A stretch of 64,000 nt of DNA. It comes from Paenibacillus radicibacter (GTDB lineage Bacteria > Bacillota > Bacilli > Paenibacillales > NBRC-103111). The stretch covers positions 186,001 to 250,000 of the forward strand of contig NZ_JANQBC010000003.1 of assembly GCF_024721995.1 (NCBI RefSeq). The letters run 5' to 3'. Below are positions 18,233 through 28,250 of the stretch, in pieces. The notes below the pieces were generated by a model. It was not told where the DNA came from and searched no databases. It was given only the letters and a program-made list of their open reading frames with translations. How positions within the stretch are numbered: the stretch's first letter is position 1; every line of letters begins with the position of its first letter. The position numbers and the translations under genes were made by a program.

Positions 18233-19990
18233 TTGCAGAAGTATAGAAATCTATCGTTTTTCACGAAAAATGTCATCTTCTCGTCGATTAATATCGTATT
18301 AGTCGGAGCCATGCTTATTTTTGCTAGTTACATCATTCAACAACACGTTCTCGTAACGCAATTGCACAAACAAATCCAAGTCATTACCGACAATTGGGCA
18401 AAAGGAATCGATAGCGCAAAAATCAAAGAAGCGATTACAGAGAAGAACTATGAGGGTCCTGTTCAGACAGCCCTTCGCGATTATTTAAGTTCCGTTAATA
18501 AGTTTAATCCGAATATCGCGCAAGCTTATATTTTTGGAACCGAATTACAAGACGGCAATAAAACATCATTAGTAGCCATGCCGACAAGCTTAATGAATGA
18601 TTTTAAGAAAGAAAATGTGATGATTGGTGACATGTACGAGCAGCCTCAAACCGTAGCTACTGCGCTACAAGAGATGCTTAAAACCGGACAACCGACATTC
18701 ACAAGCTTCTACTCTGATATGTTCGGTACATGGGCAACAATTGCTTATCCAATTAAGGATGCAAATGGACAAATCTTCGCTTACTTTGCAGCTGATGCCG
18801 ATGCGAGCGCAGTTCCTAATGGGTTGAAGACCTTGCTTACATATGAAATATTAATCCTGCTCGTCTTCTTATTGATCCTGATCTTGCTACAATATTTCAT
18901 CTCTCGCAAAACACTAGCGCCAATCAGGCACTTAATCGATGGAATTGATGAAGTAAGCAAAGGCAACTTTGAAGTTCAGGTGCCTACAGGTAAAGATGAC
19001 CTAGGACTTATTAATGAAAAGTTCAATGACATGGTAGGTAAAATTCGCGGTATGCTCATCAAGGTAAGTAGAGCAAGTGATGAAGTGACAAGTTCCGCTC
19101 GTCATCTACTCACCATCTCTGAACAGAACAGTGAACATACCCAGAAGATTACCCATAACATTCAAGAAATCGCTGGCAACATTCAAAAGCAAGAACAGGC
19201 TACAATCGACAGCTCGAAGGCGATGGCTGAAATGGCTGTTGTTATTTCCAATATTGCGGGCAGCTCTTCTGCTGTATCGGATGAAGCACATGCGATGGAA
19301 ACCATCTCAACACAAGGGAACGCGATTATTGATCAAGTATCCAGCCAGATGGGTCTTATCTCTCAATCCGTAACGACAACATCGCAATCGATTCATGCTC
19401 TAGGCAATCGCTCTAGAGAAATCGGTGACATTCTAAGCATCATTACGGGCATCTCCAGTCAAACAAACCTACTTGCACTTAATGCCGCTATTGAAGCAGC
19501 TCGTGTTGGGGAACAAGGTAGAGGCTTTGCTGTTGTAGCCGGTGAAGTTCGTAAGCTTGCTGAGCAATCCGAGCACTCGGCACAGCAAATTACTGTGCTA
19601 ATCAAGGAGATTCAAGCCGATATTGCCAATGCCGTTGAATCCATGGAAAAAGGGATGCAAGAAGTTCAAACCGGTATCGAAGTAACTGAACAAACAGGTA
19701 CTTTATTCACTGAAATTATTACAGCGACACAAAAAGTATCCTCTCAAATTCAGGAGGTTTCCAGCGCAACGCAAGAGATTTCAGCAGGAACAGAAGAAAT
19801 GACAGCAACGGCTGAAGAACTCAACTCGACTGCACGCAAGACGGCACTTACAAGCAACTCAATTCGTACAGCCGTTCATGCACAAACCGCCTCTATGCAA
19901 TCCGTTGTAGATGCATCGAACAAGTTAACGAGCCTATCTGTAGATCTACAAGATCTAATTACACAATTTCATGTACAGAAAAAACAATAA
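18233..19990 (+). CDS. Methyl-accepting chemotaxis protein
   Basis: A 585-aa transmembrane receptor: helix 1 (about 10-34), an extracellular sensor (about 35-200), helix 2 (about 202-224), HAMP, then the MCP signalling coiled coil with the conserved hairpin tip [20 protein letters not shown]. It relays ligand binding to CheA/CheW. An in-frame TTG at 18224 touches the TAGGAG site. The TTG at 18233 has correct spacing and is preferred. No other chemotaxis gene is in the window, so it is an orphan receptor with unknown ligand. Confidence 0.92.
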   Translation: MQKYRNLSFFTKNVIFSSINIVLVGAMLIFASYIIQQHVLVTQLHKQIQVITDNWAKGIDSAKIKEAITEKNYEGPVQTALRDYLSSVNKFNPNIAQAYIFGTELQDGNKTSLVAMPTSLMNDFKKENVMIGDMYEQPQTVATALQEMLKTGQPTFTSFYSDMFGTWATIAYPIKDANGQIFAYFAADADASAVPNGLKTLLTYEILILLVFLLILILLQYFISRKTLAPIRHLIDGIDEVSKGNFEVQVPTGKDDLGLINEKFNDMVGKIRGMLIKVSRASDEVTSSARHLLTISEQNSEHTQKITHNIQEIAGNIQKQEQATIDSSKAMAEMAVVISNIAGSSSAVSDEAHAMETISTQGNAIIDQVSSQMGLISQSVTTTSQSIHALGNRSREIGDILSIITGISSQTNLLALNAAIEAARVGEQGRGFAVVAGEVRKLAEQSEHSAQQITVLIKEIQADIANAVESMEKGMQEVQTGIEVTEQTGTLFTEIITATQKVSSQIQEVSSATQEISAGTEEMTATAEELNSTARKTALTSNSIRTAVHAQTASMQSVVDASNKLTSLSVDLQDLITQFHVQKKQ

Positions 19991-20070
19991 CTGACCTAGA
20001 CAAATGAAATGTAGAATGCAGATACCTTCCATCCTTGCATGGAGGGTATTTGCTTAGAGAGGGAGTAACC

Positions 20071-23000
20071 ATGTTACAACAACAATTAAATTCATCCATA
20101 CTAAACGAAAATTTACCCGTTCTTCAGATTCCACTCGACTTCTCCAGACACACTAGAACGTATACATATACACGCTTGGAAGCACCTTTACACCCGGAAT
20201 TAAACAAGCAAATGATTACGGCTTACAATAAATCCGAGCAACACCTTCTATTCTTAACAACCTATATGGCTTGGACGTATCGCCTATCCAATGAGAATGA
20301 GCTATGTGTAGTTGCTGCAAATGCCAACGGAACACTCGCACCAATCGTCATCTCTATTGAAGGAAATCAATCTTATCAGCAATTAGCAGCTACGCTGCAA
20401 GATGCATGGAACCATACTCCACAGTCAACTCTGCCTATTCAACATCTGGAGTCGATACTGAGTGTGAATGCACATGCTGAGTTATTCACGAACCCCAAAT
20501 TTATGCTGCATTGGCAGCTAATTGAGGATAATGGGTCATATCGCATCTGCGTTGAGTATGATCAATCCTTGTTTACTGAAAACACAATGACACGATATAT
20601 CGAGTACTACACGTTATTACTAACAGCAGCCATGCACCACCCAACCACAGCAATCAACAGTACGCCTTTACTGACGCAAATAGATAAAGATTTATACGAA
20701 CAATTAAATGACACACAAGTCGATTATCCGACCGACAAGACCATTCATCAGATGTTCGAACATGCAGCTGCAACGTTCCCGTCACACTGTGCGATTGCAT
20801 CCAGTCATGGTGAGCTTAGTTACGTCGAGCTAAATGCGCGTGCGAATCAATTTGCCCGTCTTCTTGTTGATAAAGGGCTACGCAAAGGTGATTTTGTCAC
20901 GATTCTAATGGAAAGAAGCTTAGAGACAATCATCAGTATCCTCGGCATTATGAAAGCTGGCGGTGCTTATGTACCTGTTGACCCTGAGCATCCAGAAGAG
21001 CGCAACAGCTACATTATTGAAGATACGAAGTCTGCTTTTGTCGTAACGAAGGAAAGCTATGTGGATCAAGCGAAGCACTTATGCGCCAGCATCAATACCG
21101 TTCGAGAGGTCTTGTTGTTAGATGAACGACTAGATACTTATGAGACAAGCAACTTAGATCTGGATATACGTCCTGACGATTTGGCTTACATCATCTACAC
21201 TTCTGGATCAACAGGTCGTCCGAAAGGCGCACTCATCGCACATGAAGGCGTTGTAAACTTAGGTGCTGTCGTTAAGCGGGATTGCAGCATTAACGAGCAT
21301 GAAGTGTTAACGCAGTTCGCAACCTATAGCTTTGACGCATCAGTATGGGATACGGTTGGCGCTTTATTCTACGGTGCGAAGTTATATCTACTATCTCCTG
21401 AAGAGCGTATTTCCGTTGAAGAGTTTGCAGATGCGATCGCGCGTACGAAGACGACGATTATTACGATTCTGCCAACTGTATTCTTCAATCAATTAGCGAC
21501 TTATTTATCCGATGAAGGGTTCAAAAAGCTTGCGAAAGTGAAATTAATTACAGTTGCAGGAGAAGCCCTGTATGGTGAGATGGTACGTGCCTTCCAGCGT
21601 AAATTCGGTGAGCAGATCGATATAGTGAACGTGTATGGACCGACAGAGTGTACGGTTGCTACGACAACGCATCGCATCAGCGGATTCATCCCGGATGACT
21701 TAGCGAACGTGCCGATCGGCAGACCTATTCATAACTACAAAGTATATATCGTAAACGAAGCGGATCAGTTATGCCCCGCAAACGTACCTGGGGAGCTATA
21801 TGTATCCACTGTTGCGCTAGCGAAAGGTTATTTGAATCAACCGGATCGCACGGAGCAATCGTTCGTGCCGAATCCTTTTGCAGAGAATGATCGCATCTAT
21901 AAATCTGGAGACATTGTTCGCCTCTTAGAGAATGGCACAATCGAATATGTCGGACGTCGCGATTCGCAGATTAAGATTCGTGGACACCGCATTGAGATTG
22001 GGGAGATTGAAGATTGCCTCTCCAAGTATCCGAACGTACAAGACGTTGCTATTATTCCGAAAAAAGATCAAGAGAATCAGAACATGCTCGCTGCGTTCTT
22101 CACCTCTCAAGATCAGTCTGAACTCGCTGTGCCTGAGATCAGAAAGTTCCTAGTTGAGCACTTACCCTCTTACTTCGTTCCTAAGTTTATTAATCAGATC
22201 GAGCAGATGCCAATTGCGCCGACAGGTAAGCTTGATCGCAAGAAACTCGCACTAATTGAGCTGGCTGAAGATCATGCGCCATCCGAAGATTATGTAGCAC
22301 CAGAAAATGAAGTGCAGCGAATCATTGTTGAAGCATGGGAAGAGGTACTAAGTACCAAACCAATCGGTATTAACGATGATTACTTCCAAGTTGGCGGCGA
22401 TTCTTTAAAGATTATGCGATTGCTTGTGCTGCTCAAACCGCATTTTGCAGGGCTTCGAATCAACGACTTTTTCCAATACAAGACGGTTGCCGAGCTTGCA
22501 CTTCGAGTTGAAACGCTTGCCGAAGAAGATCAGTTAGAGGAAGTTTCGAGTGGTGTGTGGGAAGTCAGCGATTTGGACGAACACCCTGTCAGAGTGGAAG
22601 GATCTGTTCAGATCGAAGATTATGCGCTGCCTAAGCATGTACTAATAACAGGCACAACCGGTTACTTAGGCTCTCACTTACTCTATGAGCTATTGCAGAG
22701 CTCCGAAGCGCATATGTATTGCTTAGTTCGCAAATCGGCGACAGGCGCAAGTCTAGAGCGTCTTGAACAGATTATGACCCTATACTTTGGGGACAAGATT
22801 ATACAAGCCATGCACGGTCGTGTCACGATAGTCGAAGGCGATCTTGAAGTGGAACAACTGGGTCTCTCTGAGGCAGATCGCGTGTTGCTACATGAGAAAG
22901 TCGATACAATCCTACACAGCGCTGCAGATGTCAGACACTTTGGAGATGTGGCAAGCTTCGCGAAGACGAATATTCATGGTACACAGTACCTACTCGATAT

Positions 23001-23763
23001 TGCACAAGCGAAGAAAGGCGTTCGCTTCCACCATGTATCGACAATTGGAGTTCCCGAAGACTTAGCTATGAGTGGCCAATGGGAATCCGTGTGCGAGAAG
23101 CCGGAATTTGCCGATGATCTAGCCGTTGAGAATGTATATACGAATAGTAAGCTAGAAGCAGAGAAGTTGTTACTGGACGCTGGGAAGAATGGAACTGCCG
23201 TAACGATCTACCGTGCCGGTAACCTTACTTGCCACTCCGAAACGGGGCGCTTCCAGAAAAATATCGACAGCAACGCCTTCTATCGTATGATCAAAGCGAT
23301 GATACTCTTAGGCAAAGCGCCTGAAGCGAATTGGTATGTCGACTTTACGCCAATTGATTATGCAAGCAAATCCATCGTTCACTTCGTAATGCGCAAAGAC
23401 ACGATTGGACGTCTGCTGCACATTGTGAATCCGAAACCAATCTTGTACAGCTCATTCGTCAATATGATCCGTGAATATGGTTATGAGGTTGAGACGATGA
23501 AGTTCAAGCAGTATGAGAACTGGGTGCTAGATCCTAGTAATAACCAAAGTTCCGAAGCATTACAGCTAGCAATGGCACAGCTAGAAGGGGACGGTGCGAA
23601 GGATTCGAACTACCGTTATGGCTGTGCAGAAGCATCTAAGATGCTTGAAGGAACGAAAGTAGCTTGTCCTGAAGCCAATTCAACTTTTATTCGCAAAATG
23701 ATCGATCACGCCGTGGAAATCGGCTACTTCCCAGCAGCACGCGTGCTGCAAGAGCAGAAGTAG
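20071..23763 (+). CDS. Single-module NRPS-like protein: truncated condensation, adenylation, carrier, thioester reductase
   Basis: About 1230 aa. Residues 20-215 resemble the C-terminal half of a condensation domain and lack the HHxxxDG catalytic motif. The adenylation domain (about 235-730) has YTSGSTGRPKG near 376, YGPTE near 520 and GRRDSQIKIRGHRIE. The carrier domain has GGDSLK with the phosphopantetheine Ser near 777. The end is a thioester reductase: NAD(P) loop GTTGYLGSHLL near 860 and YTNSK near 1022. The expected chemistry is activation of an amino acid, thioester loading and reductive release as aldehyde or alcohol. Pocket residues read by eye give roughly D-A-W-T-T-A-V-V-A-K, closest to aromatic or hydrophobic codes; this is tentative. 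AGGGAG precedes the ATG at 20071. No tailoring gene, transporter or phosphopantetheinyl transferase is adjacent. Confidence 0.9.
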   Translation: MLQQQLNSSILNENLPVLQIPLDFSRHTRTYTYTRLEAPLHPELNKQMITAYNKSEQHLLFLTTYMAWTYRLSNENELCVVAANANGTLAPIVISIEGNQSYQQLAATLQDAWNHTPQSTLPIQHLESILSVNAHAELFTNPKFMLHWQLIEDNGSYRICVEYDQSLFTENTMTRYIEYYTLLLTAAMHHPTTAINSTPLLTQIDKDLYEQLNDTQVDYPTDKTIHQMFEHAAATFPSHCAIASSHGELSYVELNARANQFARLLVDKGLRKGDFVTILMERSLETIISILGIMKAGGAYVPVDPEHPEERNSYIIEDTKSAFVVTKESYVDQAKHLCASINTVREVLLLDERLDTYETSNLDLDIRPDDLAYIIYTSGSTGRPKGALIAHEGVVNLGAVVKRDCSINEHEVLTQFATYSFDASVWDTVGALFYGAKLYLLSPEERISVEEFADAIARTKTTIITILPTVFFNQLATYLSDEGFKKLAKVKLITVAGEALYGEMVRAFQRKFGEQIDIVNVYGPTECTVATTTHRISGFIPDDLANVPIGRPIHNYKVYIVNEADQLCPANVPGELYVSTVALAKGYLNQPDRTEQSFVPNPFAENDRIYKSGDIVRLLENGTIEYVGRRDSQIKIRGHRIEIGEIEDCLSKYPNVQDVAIIPKKDQENQNMLAAFFTSQDQSELAVPEIRKFLVEHLPSYFVPKFINQIEQMPIAPTGKLDRKKLALIELAEDHAPSEDYVAPENEVQRIIVEAWEEVLSTKPIGINDDYFQVGGDSLKIMRLLVLLKPHFAGLRINDFFQYKTVAELALRVETLAEEDQLEEVSSGVWEVSDLDEHPVRVEGSVQIEDYALPKHVLITGTTGYLGSHLLYELLQSSEAHMYCLVRKSATGASLERLEQIMTLYFGDKIIQAMHGRVTIVEGDLEVEQLGLSEADRVLLHEKVDTILHSAADVRHFGDVASFAKTNIHGTQYLLDIAQAKKGVRFHHVSTIGVPEDLAMSGQWESVCEKPEFADDLAVENVYTNSKLEAEKLLLDAGKNGTAVTIYRAGNLTCHSETGRFQKNIDSNAFYRMIKAMILLGKAPEANWYVDFTPIDYASKSIVHFVMRKDTIGRLLHIVNPKPILYSSFVNMIREYGYEVETMKFKQYENWVLDPSNNQSSEALQLAMAQLEGDGAKDSNYRYGCAEASKMLEGTKVACPEANSTFIRKMIDHAVEIGYFPAARVLQEQK

Positions 23764-23807
23764 AAGTTGCCCCGATTGTAGTGTTTCAACCCGAATGCGA
23801 TAAACAA

Positions 23808-23842
23808 AGACCTTAGCTCTCTATACAGAGCTAAGGTCTTTT
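23808..23842. terminator. Strong terminator after the NRPS-like gene
   Basis: A perfect 13-bp stem, AGACCTTAGCTCT with AGAGCTAAGGTCT, with a 6-nt loop and a TTTT tail on the plus strand, between two convergent genes. Confidence 0.9.
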
Positions 23843-23853
23843 CTATCTATCCG

Positions 23854-26163
23854 CTACACAAATCTTCGAACCAAACGATTGCTCAGCGAGATGAGCGGCC
23901 ATGTTAATAGGACAAGGACCATCGCAGGAATCACGCTTGGCAAAGTTGTCAGCATGAATATATCCTTAACCACAGGCACCAAGAACGCTCCAATAAAGAG
24001 TAGCAGCATACCAATGACTAGTTGCAGCTTCAAGCCGCTAAGCGGTCTTGCTACTCGGGCTAATACGACAACGCTAGACCCCCCTAGAACGAGGACGGCA
24101 AGCGTACGCGCTTCGGCGATTCCAAGTCCACTTTTGAAAGCATAGAGGAACATCGTGATCGTTACACCCGCAAGAATAATCGCATTCGGAATCGACGCTC
24201 GGAGTACACGTCGTAAGAATCCACGCTGCACGCGCTCCTGATTAGGCCACATCGCCAAGAAGAAGGCTGGAATTCCAATCATGAGTCCGCCAATAAGCGT
24301 CACATGTATCGGCATAATCGGATAAGGCATCATGATCAAGGAGAAGATAAGCGACAGTATTATCGAATATACGGTCTTGGATAAGAAGAGTACAGATACT
24401 TTCTCCAAGTTGTTAATGATCTTGCGCCCTTCCGCTACGACTTTAGGTAATACACTGAAGTCTGAATTAAGCAGGACAAGCTGGGACACAGCTTTCGCAG
24501 CATCCGATCCATTCGCCATCGCGATCCCACAATCGGCCTCTTTAAGTGCAAGTACATCATTCACACCATCGCCAGTCATCGCTACTGTATGTCCTCTGGA
24601 CTGCAGCGCCTGAACGAGTAGCTTCTTCTGGTGTGGAGATACGCGTCCGAAGACCGTGTATTTCTGAACGATTTCTGCTAGTTTCTCTGGTTCTTCAGGT
24701 AGCGTCCTTGCATCGATATAAGACTCCGCTCCCTCTACACCTGCACGCTTTGCAACAGCAGATACGGTAACAGGGTTATCACCTGAGATGATCTTAATCG
24801 ACACCCCTTCTTCGGCAAAATAACGAAGTGCTTGCGGTGCTTCTTCACGAATTCTATCTTCAATTAGTAGCATTGCTGCTTTGCGGGGCAGATAAATTTC
24901 GCCCTCTTTCAGTGCAGCTTCATCCACTTGCGCAAGCAATAGCACACGTCTACCCTTCTGCGCTTCAAGTTCCACAATTCCTTGCACGAGATCATAAGCT
25001 TCTCGCAGAATCATCTCTGGCGCACCTAACACCCATGCACCTTCGTTTGCAAAAGCAGCCCCACTCCATTTTTTATCGGATGAAAAAGGAACTGTATGTG
25101 TCACTTCCACATTCGGCATTTCCGTATAGCGATCACGAATGGCCTGCTGAGTCGGATTCATACTTGGCAAGGCGTGAGCCACACCTGCAAGCATCGTCTC
25201 CACATGTTCTTTAGACGCACTCCCAATTACACGAACATCAACAAGCTCCAAGTCTCCCTCTGTAATCGTACCCGTCTTGTCCAGACAAAGAACGTCTACA
25301 CGTGCTAATACTTCGGTTGCAGGAAGCTCTTGCACCAAGGTCTTATGCTTCGCTAGTTGCGCAATTGCCACAACGAACGTTGCACTGGTCAGTAGAATCA
25401 AACCTTCCGGCACCATACTCACAATACCTGACACTGCTGCAATTACAGCATCTTGCCATGTACTATTAGCAAACATAAATTGCGTCATCACAAGCAGCGC
25501 ACCAATCGGACACACAAGCCACATAATCACTTTGAACAACTTATTCACGGCATTTTGCAGCTCGGAATTAATTCGCTTGAACTTCCTTGCTTCATTCGCA
25601 AGCTTCGCCGCGTACGTGTCAGCTCCAACTTTCGTAACTCTCGCATAACCACTGCCTGCCACGACAAAACTTCCGGAGAGTATGCTTGCTTCTTCTCGTT
25701 TCCCGACTGGATCTGCCTCTCCTGTCAACATCGACTCATCCACTTCAATCAGGCAGTCAGCTAATACTTCTCCATCAGCGGCAATACGATCCCCTGGTTT
25801 TAAGATCATAATATCGTCTATAACTAGTTCTTCTGCATCAATTTCCTTCTCTTTCCCCTCACGCATGACATGCACTTGGGACACATTTAAAACAGACAAT
25901 CTTTCGAGTGTCGCCTTCGCTCGAAGTTCCTGAAACAATCCTACTACGGTATTTAATATGATAACGCCAACAAACAGCGCATTTTTCGGTGATCCTGCAA
26001 TTAATACAGCGATCGCTAAGATCGCATTCAAAAAGTTAAAGGTCGTAAACAAGTGCGTACGCAAAATTTGCCCCACTGTGCGTGATGGTGCTTGCGGCGT
26101 CTTGTTGATCTGTCCTTTTTCAATTCGCGTACGTACTTGTTCTTCTGTTAGTCCCATTCTCAT
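23854..26163 (-). CDS. Cation-translocating P-type ATPase
   Basis: A 769-aa membrane pump. The actuator motif is LTGEADPV, the phosphorylation site is CLDKTGTITEGDL (Asp near 293), and the hinge is MTGDGVNDVLALKEADCGIAM. About ten helices are expected, including a C-terminal bundle of six. No heavy-metal CxxC domain is present, so transport of Ca, Mg, Mn or H is more likely than of soft metals, but the ion cannot be assigned. AGGAGG precedes the ATG. It is probably monocistronic. Confidence 0.92.
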   Translation of the reverse strand: MRMGLTEEQVRTRIEKGQINKTPQAPSRTVGQILRTHLFTTFNFLNAILAIAVLIAGSPKNALFVGVIILNTVVGLFQELRAKATLERLSVLNVSQVHVMREGKEKEIDAEELVIDDIMILKPGDRIAADGEVLADCLIEVDESMLTGEADPVGKREEASILSGSFVVAGSGYARVTKVGADTYAAKLANEARKFKRINSELQNAVNKLFKVIMWLVCPIGALLVMTQFMFANSTWQDAVIAAVSGIVSMVPEGLILLTSATFVVAIAQLAKHKTLVQELPATEVLARVDVLCLDKTGTITEGDLELVDVRVIGSASKEHVETMLAGVAHALPSMNPTQQAIRDRYTEMPNVEVTHTVPFSSDKKWSGAAFANEGAWVLGAPEMILREAYDLVQGIVELEAQKGRRVLLLAQVDEAALKEGEIYLPRKAAMLLIEDRIREEAPQALRYFAEEGVSIKIISGDNPVTVSAVAKRAGVEGAESYIDARTLPEEPEKLAEIVQKYTVFGRVSPHQKKLLVQALQSRGHTVAMTGDGVNDVLALKEADCGIAMANGSDAAKAVSQLVLLNSDFSVLPKVVAEGRKIINNLEKVSVLFLSKTVYSIILSLIFSLIMMPYPIMPIHVTLIGGLMIGIPAFFLAMWPNQERVQRGFLRRVLRASIPNAIILAGVTITMFLYAFKSGLGIAEARTLAVLVLGGSSVVVLARVARPLSGLKLQLVIGMLLLFIGAFLVPVVKDIFMLTTLPSVIPAMVLVLLTWPLISLSNRLVRRFV

Positions 26164-26369
26164 GCTGCAAGCTCCTCCTCTAGAAGCATTTCTATTTATG
26201 TATCCCTATTCTAAAACAAACGTAGGGCATGAACCCATCGAACTCGCTTACACCAATCTTACAAAAATGACATATTCAGCAATTCGATGTCTCCACTCTT
26301 TCATTGTATCTACCGATCTTTTCTTTTCCCTTAACAGAACCTTACTAATTTCTTAAGCATGCCAAACAC

Positions 26370-26407
26370 AAAAAAACTTAGCCTCTATTATAGAAGCTAA
26401 GTCTTTT
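26370..26407. terminator. Bidirectional terminator between the P-type ATPase promoter region and the YitT gene
   Basis: ACTTAGC (26376-26382) pairs with GCTAAGT (26396-26402), with TCT/AGA inside. The minus strand continues into seven T, which fits termination of the yitT-like transcript after repeat C. The plus-strand tail is TCTTTTG. The rest of the 434-bp gap (26164-26369) shows no gene. Confidence 0.75.
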
Positions 26408-26456
26408 GTGTTTTGATTTTTGTTGTTTCCTTGTAGCTGACAAAAGGTGAGCGGAA

Positions 26457-26569
26457 GTAGAAAGTATGTGTTGTAGGAGCGTAGCGTTCGCCTTTGAAAT
26501 CGTGAAAATACCTTTATATCAATTCAAAATTCACGATTGAGACAGCGACCGGAAACACATACTTTCTAC
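26457..26569 (+). repeat. Nested inverted repeat, copy C
   Basis: An outer perfect 16-bp arm (26457-26472 with 26554-26569) and an inner 9-bp arm (AATCGTGAA 26498-26506 with TTCACGATT 26530-26538) surround a 23-nt loop. Between the arms the left strand reads GGAGCGTAGCGTTCGCCTTT and the right strand GACAGCGACCGG. The TTTGAAATCGTG core is shared with the copy at 40279. It lies in the 3' untranslated region of the YitT-like gene. Confidence 0.85.
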
Positions 26570-26597
26570 GCAGCACCCACCCTTTTTCACGCCTACA

Positions 26598-27464
26598 TCA
26601 GTGGATATTGTTCTTCTGGAAGTTACCACCTAATACATCCGATACTGATTCAATCGCAATAAACGCACGATCGTCGATCTCATGCACAATCGTTTTGAGC
26701 TTCGCAAGCTCCAGACGCGTAACGACGCAATAGATCATCTGAATTTCTTCTTTCTTGTAACCGCCTTTAGCATATATGAAGGTCGTGCTGCGCCCGAGTC
26801 GATCCATGATCGCTTGAGCCACTTCCTCGTATTCATTGGAAATAATCGTTACCGATTTGGATTCGTTCAAACCTTCGACCACAATGTCGATGACTTTAAA
26901 CGCTATATAATAAGCAAATATGGAATACATCGCAGAATCCCAAGTAAACACAAATCCTGCCCCGATAAACACAAACACGTTAATGATCATAATGATCTGT
27001 CCAACTGGGAAACGGAACTTTTTGGACAATAGAATAGCTACAATCTCAATTCCATCTAAGGAACCACCAAAACGAATAACTAGACCGACACCGACACCAA
27101 GTATTAATCCGCCGAACAACACAGCAAGCAGCTTCTCATCCGTAAAAGCCGGCACATGATGCAACCACGCGGTCGTCACGGACATCACTGAGATTCCGTA
27201 CAAAGTGGAAATTGTAAATGTCCGACCAATTTGTTTATAGCCTAGAATAAGGAAGGGTATGTTAAGTACGAACAGGAATATACCTAGTGGAAGCGAGGTA
27301 ATCTTGGATAACATAATGGATATACCTGCAACGCCACCATCGACAATTGCATTAGGTACTAAGAAAATCTCTAGAGCGACCGCCATTAATATGGCACCTA
27401 TTGTAATAAAAACGAACTTTTTCAAATAATCTAACCATGTCATCTTCTTATGCGTTCTTGCCAT
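26598..27464 (-). CDS. YitT family membrane protein (DUF161-DUF2179)
   Basis: A 288-aa protein with five to six helices in residues 15-200 (LVIRFGGSLDGIEIVAILLSKK is the family signature) and a C-terminal soluble DUF2179 domain (IIYCVVTRLELAKLKTIVHEID). Biochemical function of the family is not established. AGGAGG precedes the ATG. Confidence 0.9.
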   Translation of the reverse strand: MARTHKKMTWLDYLKKFVFITIGAILMAVALEIFLVPNAIVDGGVAGISIMLSKITSLPLGIFLFVLNIPFLILGYKQIGRTFTISTLYGISVMSVTTAWLHHVPAFTDEKLLAVLFGGLILGVGVGLVIRFGGSLDGIEIVAILLSKKFRFPVGQIIMIINVFVFIGAGFVFTWDSAMYSIFAYYIAFKVIDIVVEGLNESKSVTIISNEYEEVAQAIMDRLGRSTTFIYAKGGYKKEEIQMIYCVVTRLELAKLKTIVHEIDDRAFIAIESVSDVLGGNFQKNNIH

Positions 27465-27683
27465 TGAATCTCCTCCTGATATGAAATTAGGTCAATCAAG
27501 CATCGTTAAATCCCATTAAAAACATTTGTCTACCCTCCTTTAACACAATAATCTCCCTACTTGTTGACGCTTTTCTATATATAATCGTATAGAAATTCGG
27601 GTGATTTGGCAAGGTTTTCAACCGTTAAGAAATTATTATTGTGAAAAATAATACTGCAATTATGAAACTGGTCATTTTCATAA

Positions 27684-27716
27684 AAAATCCCCTTGGCATA
27701 TCACCAAAGGGATCTG
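27684..27716 (-). terminator. Terminator of the CcdC-like gene
   Basis: ATCCCTTTGG pairs with CCAAGGGGAT around a short loop and is followed by TTTTTT on the minus strand, directly after the stop. Confidence 0.85.
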
Positions 27717-27718
27717 AT

Positions 27719-28207
27719 TTATTCGGATTGCATCGTTCTTGCCAGCTTCATATATTCAAGTGCCATGGCAATCCGCCAAGGCAAGATCATCCCAAAAGCA
27801 AGAATAAAGAAGAGTGCACCTGTCTGCGCAATACTGACATATTGTTCGATGTAATCATGAAGCAGAAGCCGAATGGCGAGTAATCCAACAATAATAAATA
27901 TGAATGATTTCGAACGCGTAAGCAGAATATCTAGGCCTACCACATGGAGCTTGGATGTGCGAATCAATGGGTAAGCAAAGAATACGGCACCTACTAGAAA
28001 AGCGACAATTCCCCACGTCCATGGAATACGCATCATTGGGACAACAAACATCAAGAATCCCGTAGACATCCCAAGTGGTGGGATAATAATTTTACGCATA
28101 TTAGTCGGCTTATCCGAACTTCGCATCCGTAGAAAGATAACAAGCAACCCTCCAACAAGCGATGCCAAGATCGATAAATAATGGGGAGGAATCACAATCC
28201 CTCTCAT
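27719..28207 (-). CDS. CcdC-like membrane protein (DUF1453)
   Basis: A 162-aa protein with four to five helices. The family signature (RIPWTWGIVAFLVGAVFFAYPL and TRSKSFIFIIVGLLAIRLLL) places it with CcdC, annotated near cytochrome c biogenesis genes in Bacillus but without proven activity. Here no ccdA or cytochrome gene is near. GGAGG lies upstream of the ATG. It ends with its own terminator and follows the flavin monooxygenase gene. Confidence 0.8.
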   Translation of the reverse strand: MRGIVIPPHYLSILASLVGGLLVIFLRMRSSDKPTNMRKIIIPPLGMSTGFLMFVVPMMRIPWTWGIVAFLVGAVFFAYPLIRTSKLHVVGLDILLTRSKSFIFIIVGLLAIRLLLHDYIEQYVSIAQTGALFFILAFGMILPWRIAMALEYMKLARTMQSE

Positions 28208-28250
28208 GTTTCATCACATCCTCCAATTCCAAGTTGTGGTTGTTAAGCCT

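Noticed and set aside
24828-25214. 128-codon frame antisense to the P-type ATPase
   Set aside because: It lies wholly within a gene with intact ATPase motifs, lacks a ribosome binding site and gives low-complexity sequence; a reading-frame shadow.
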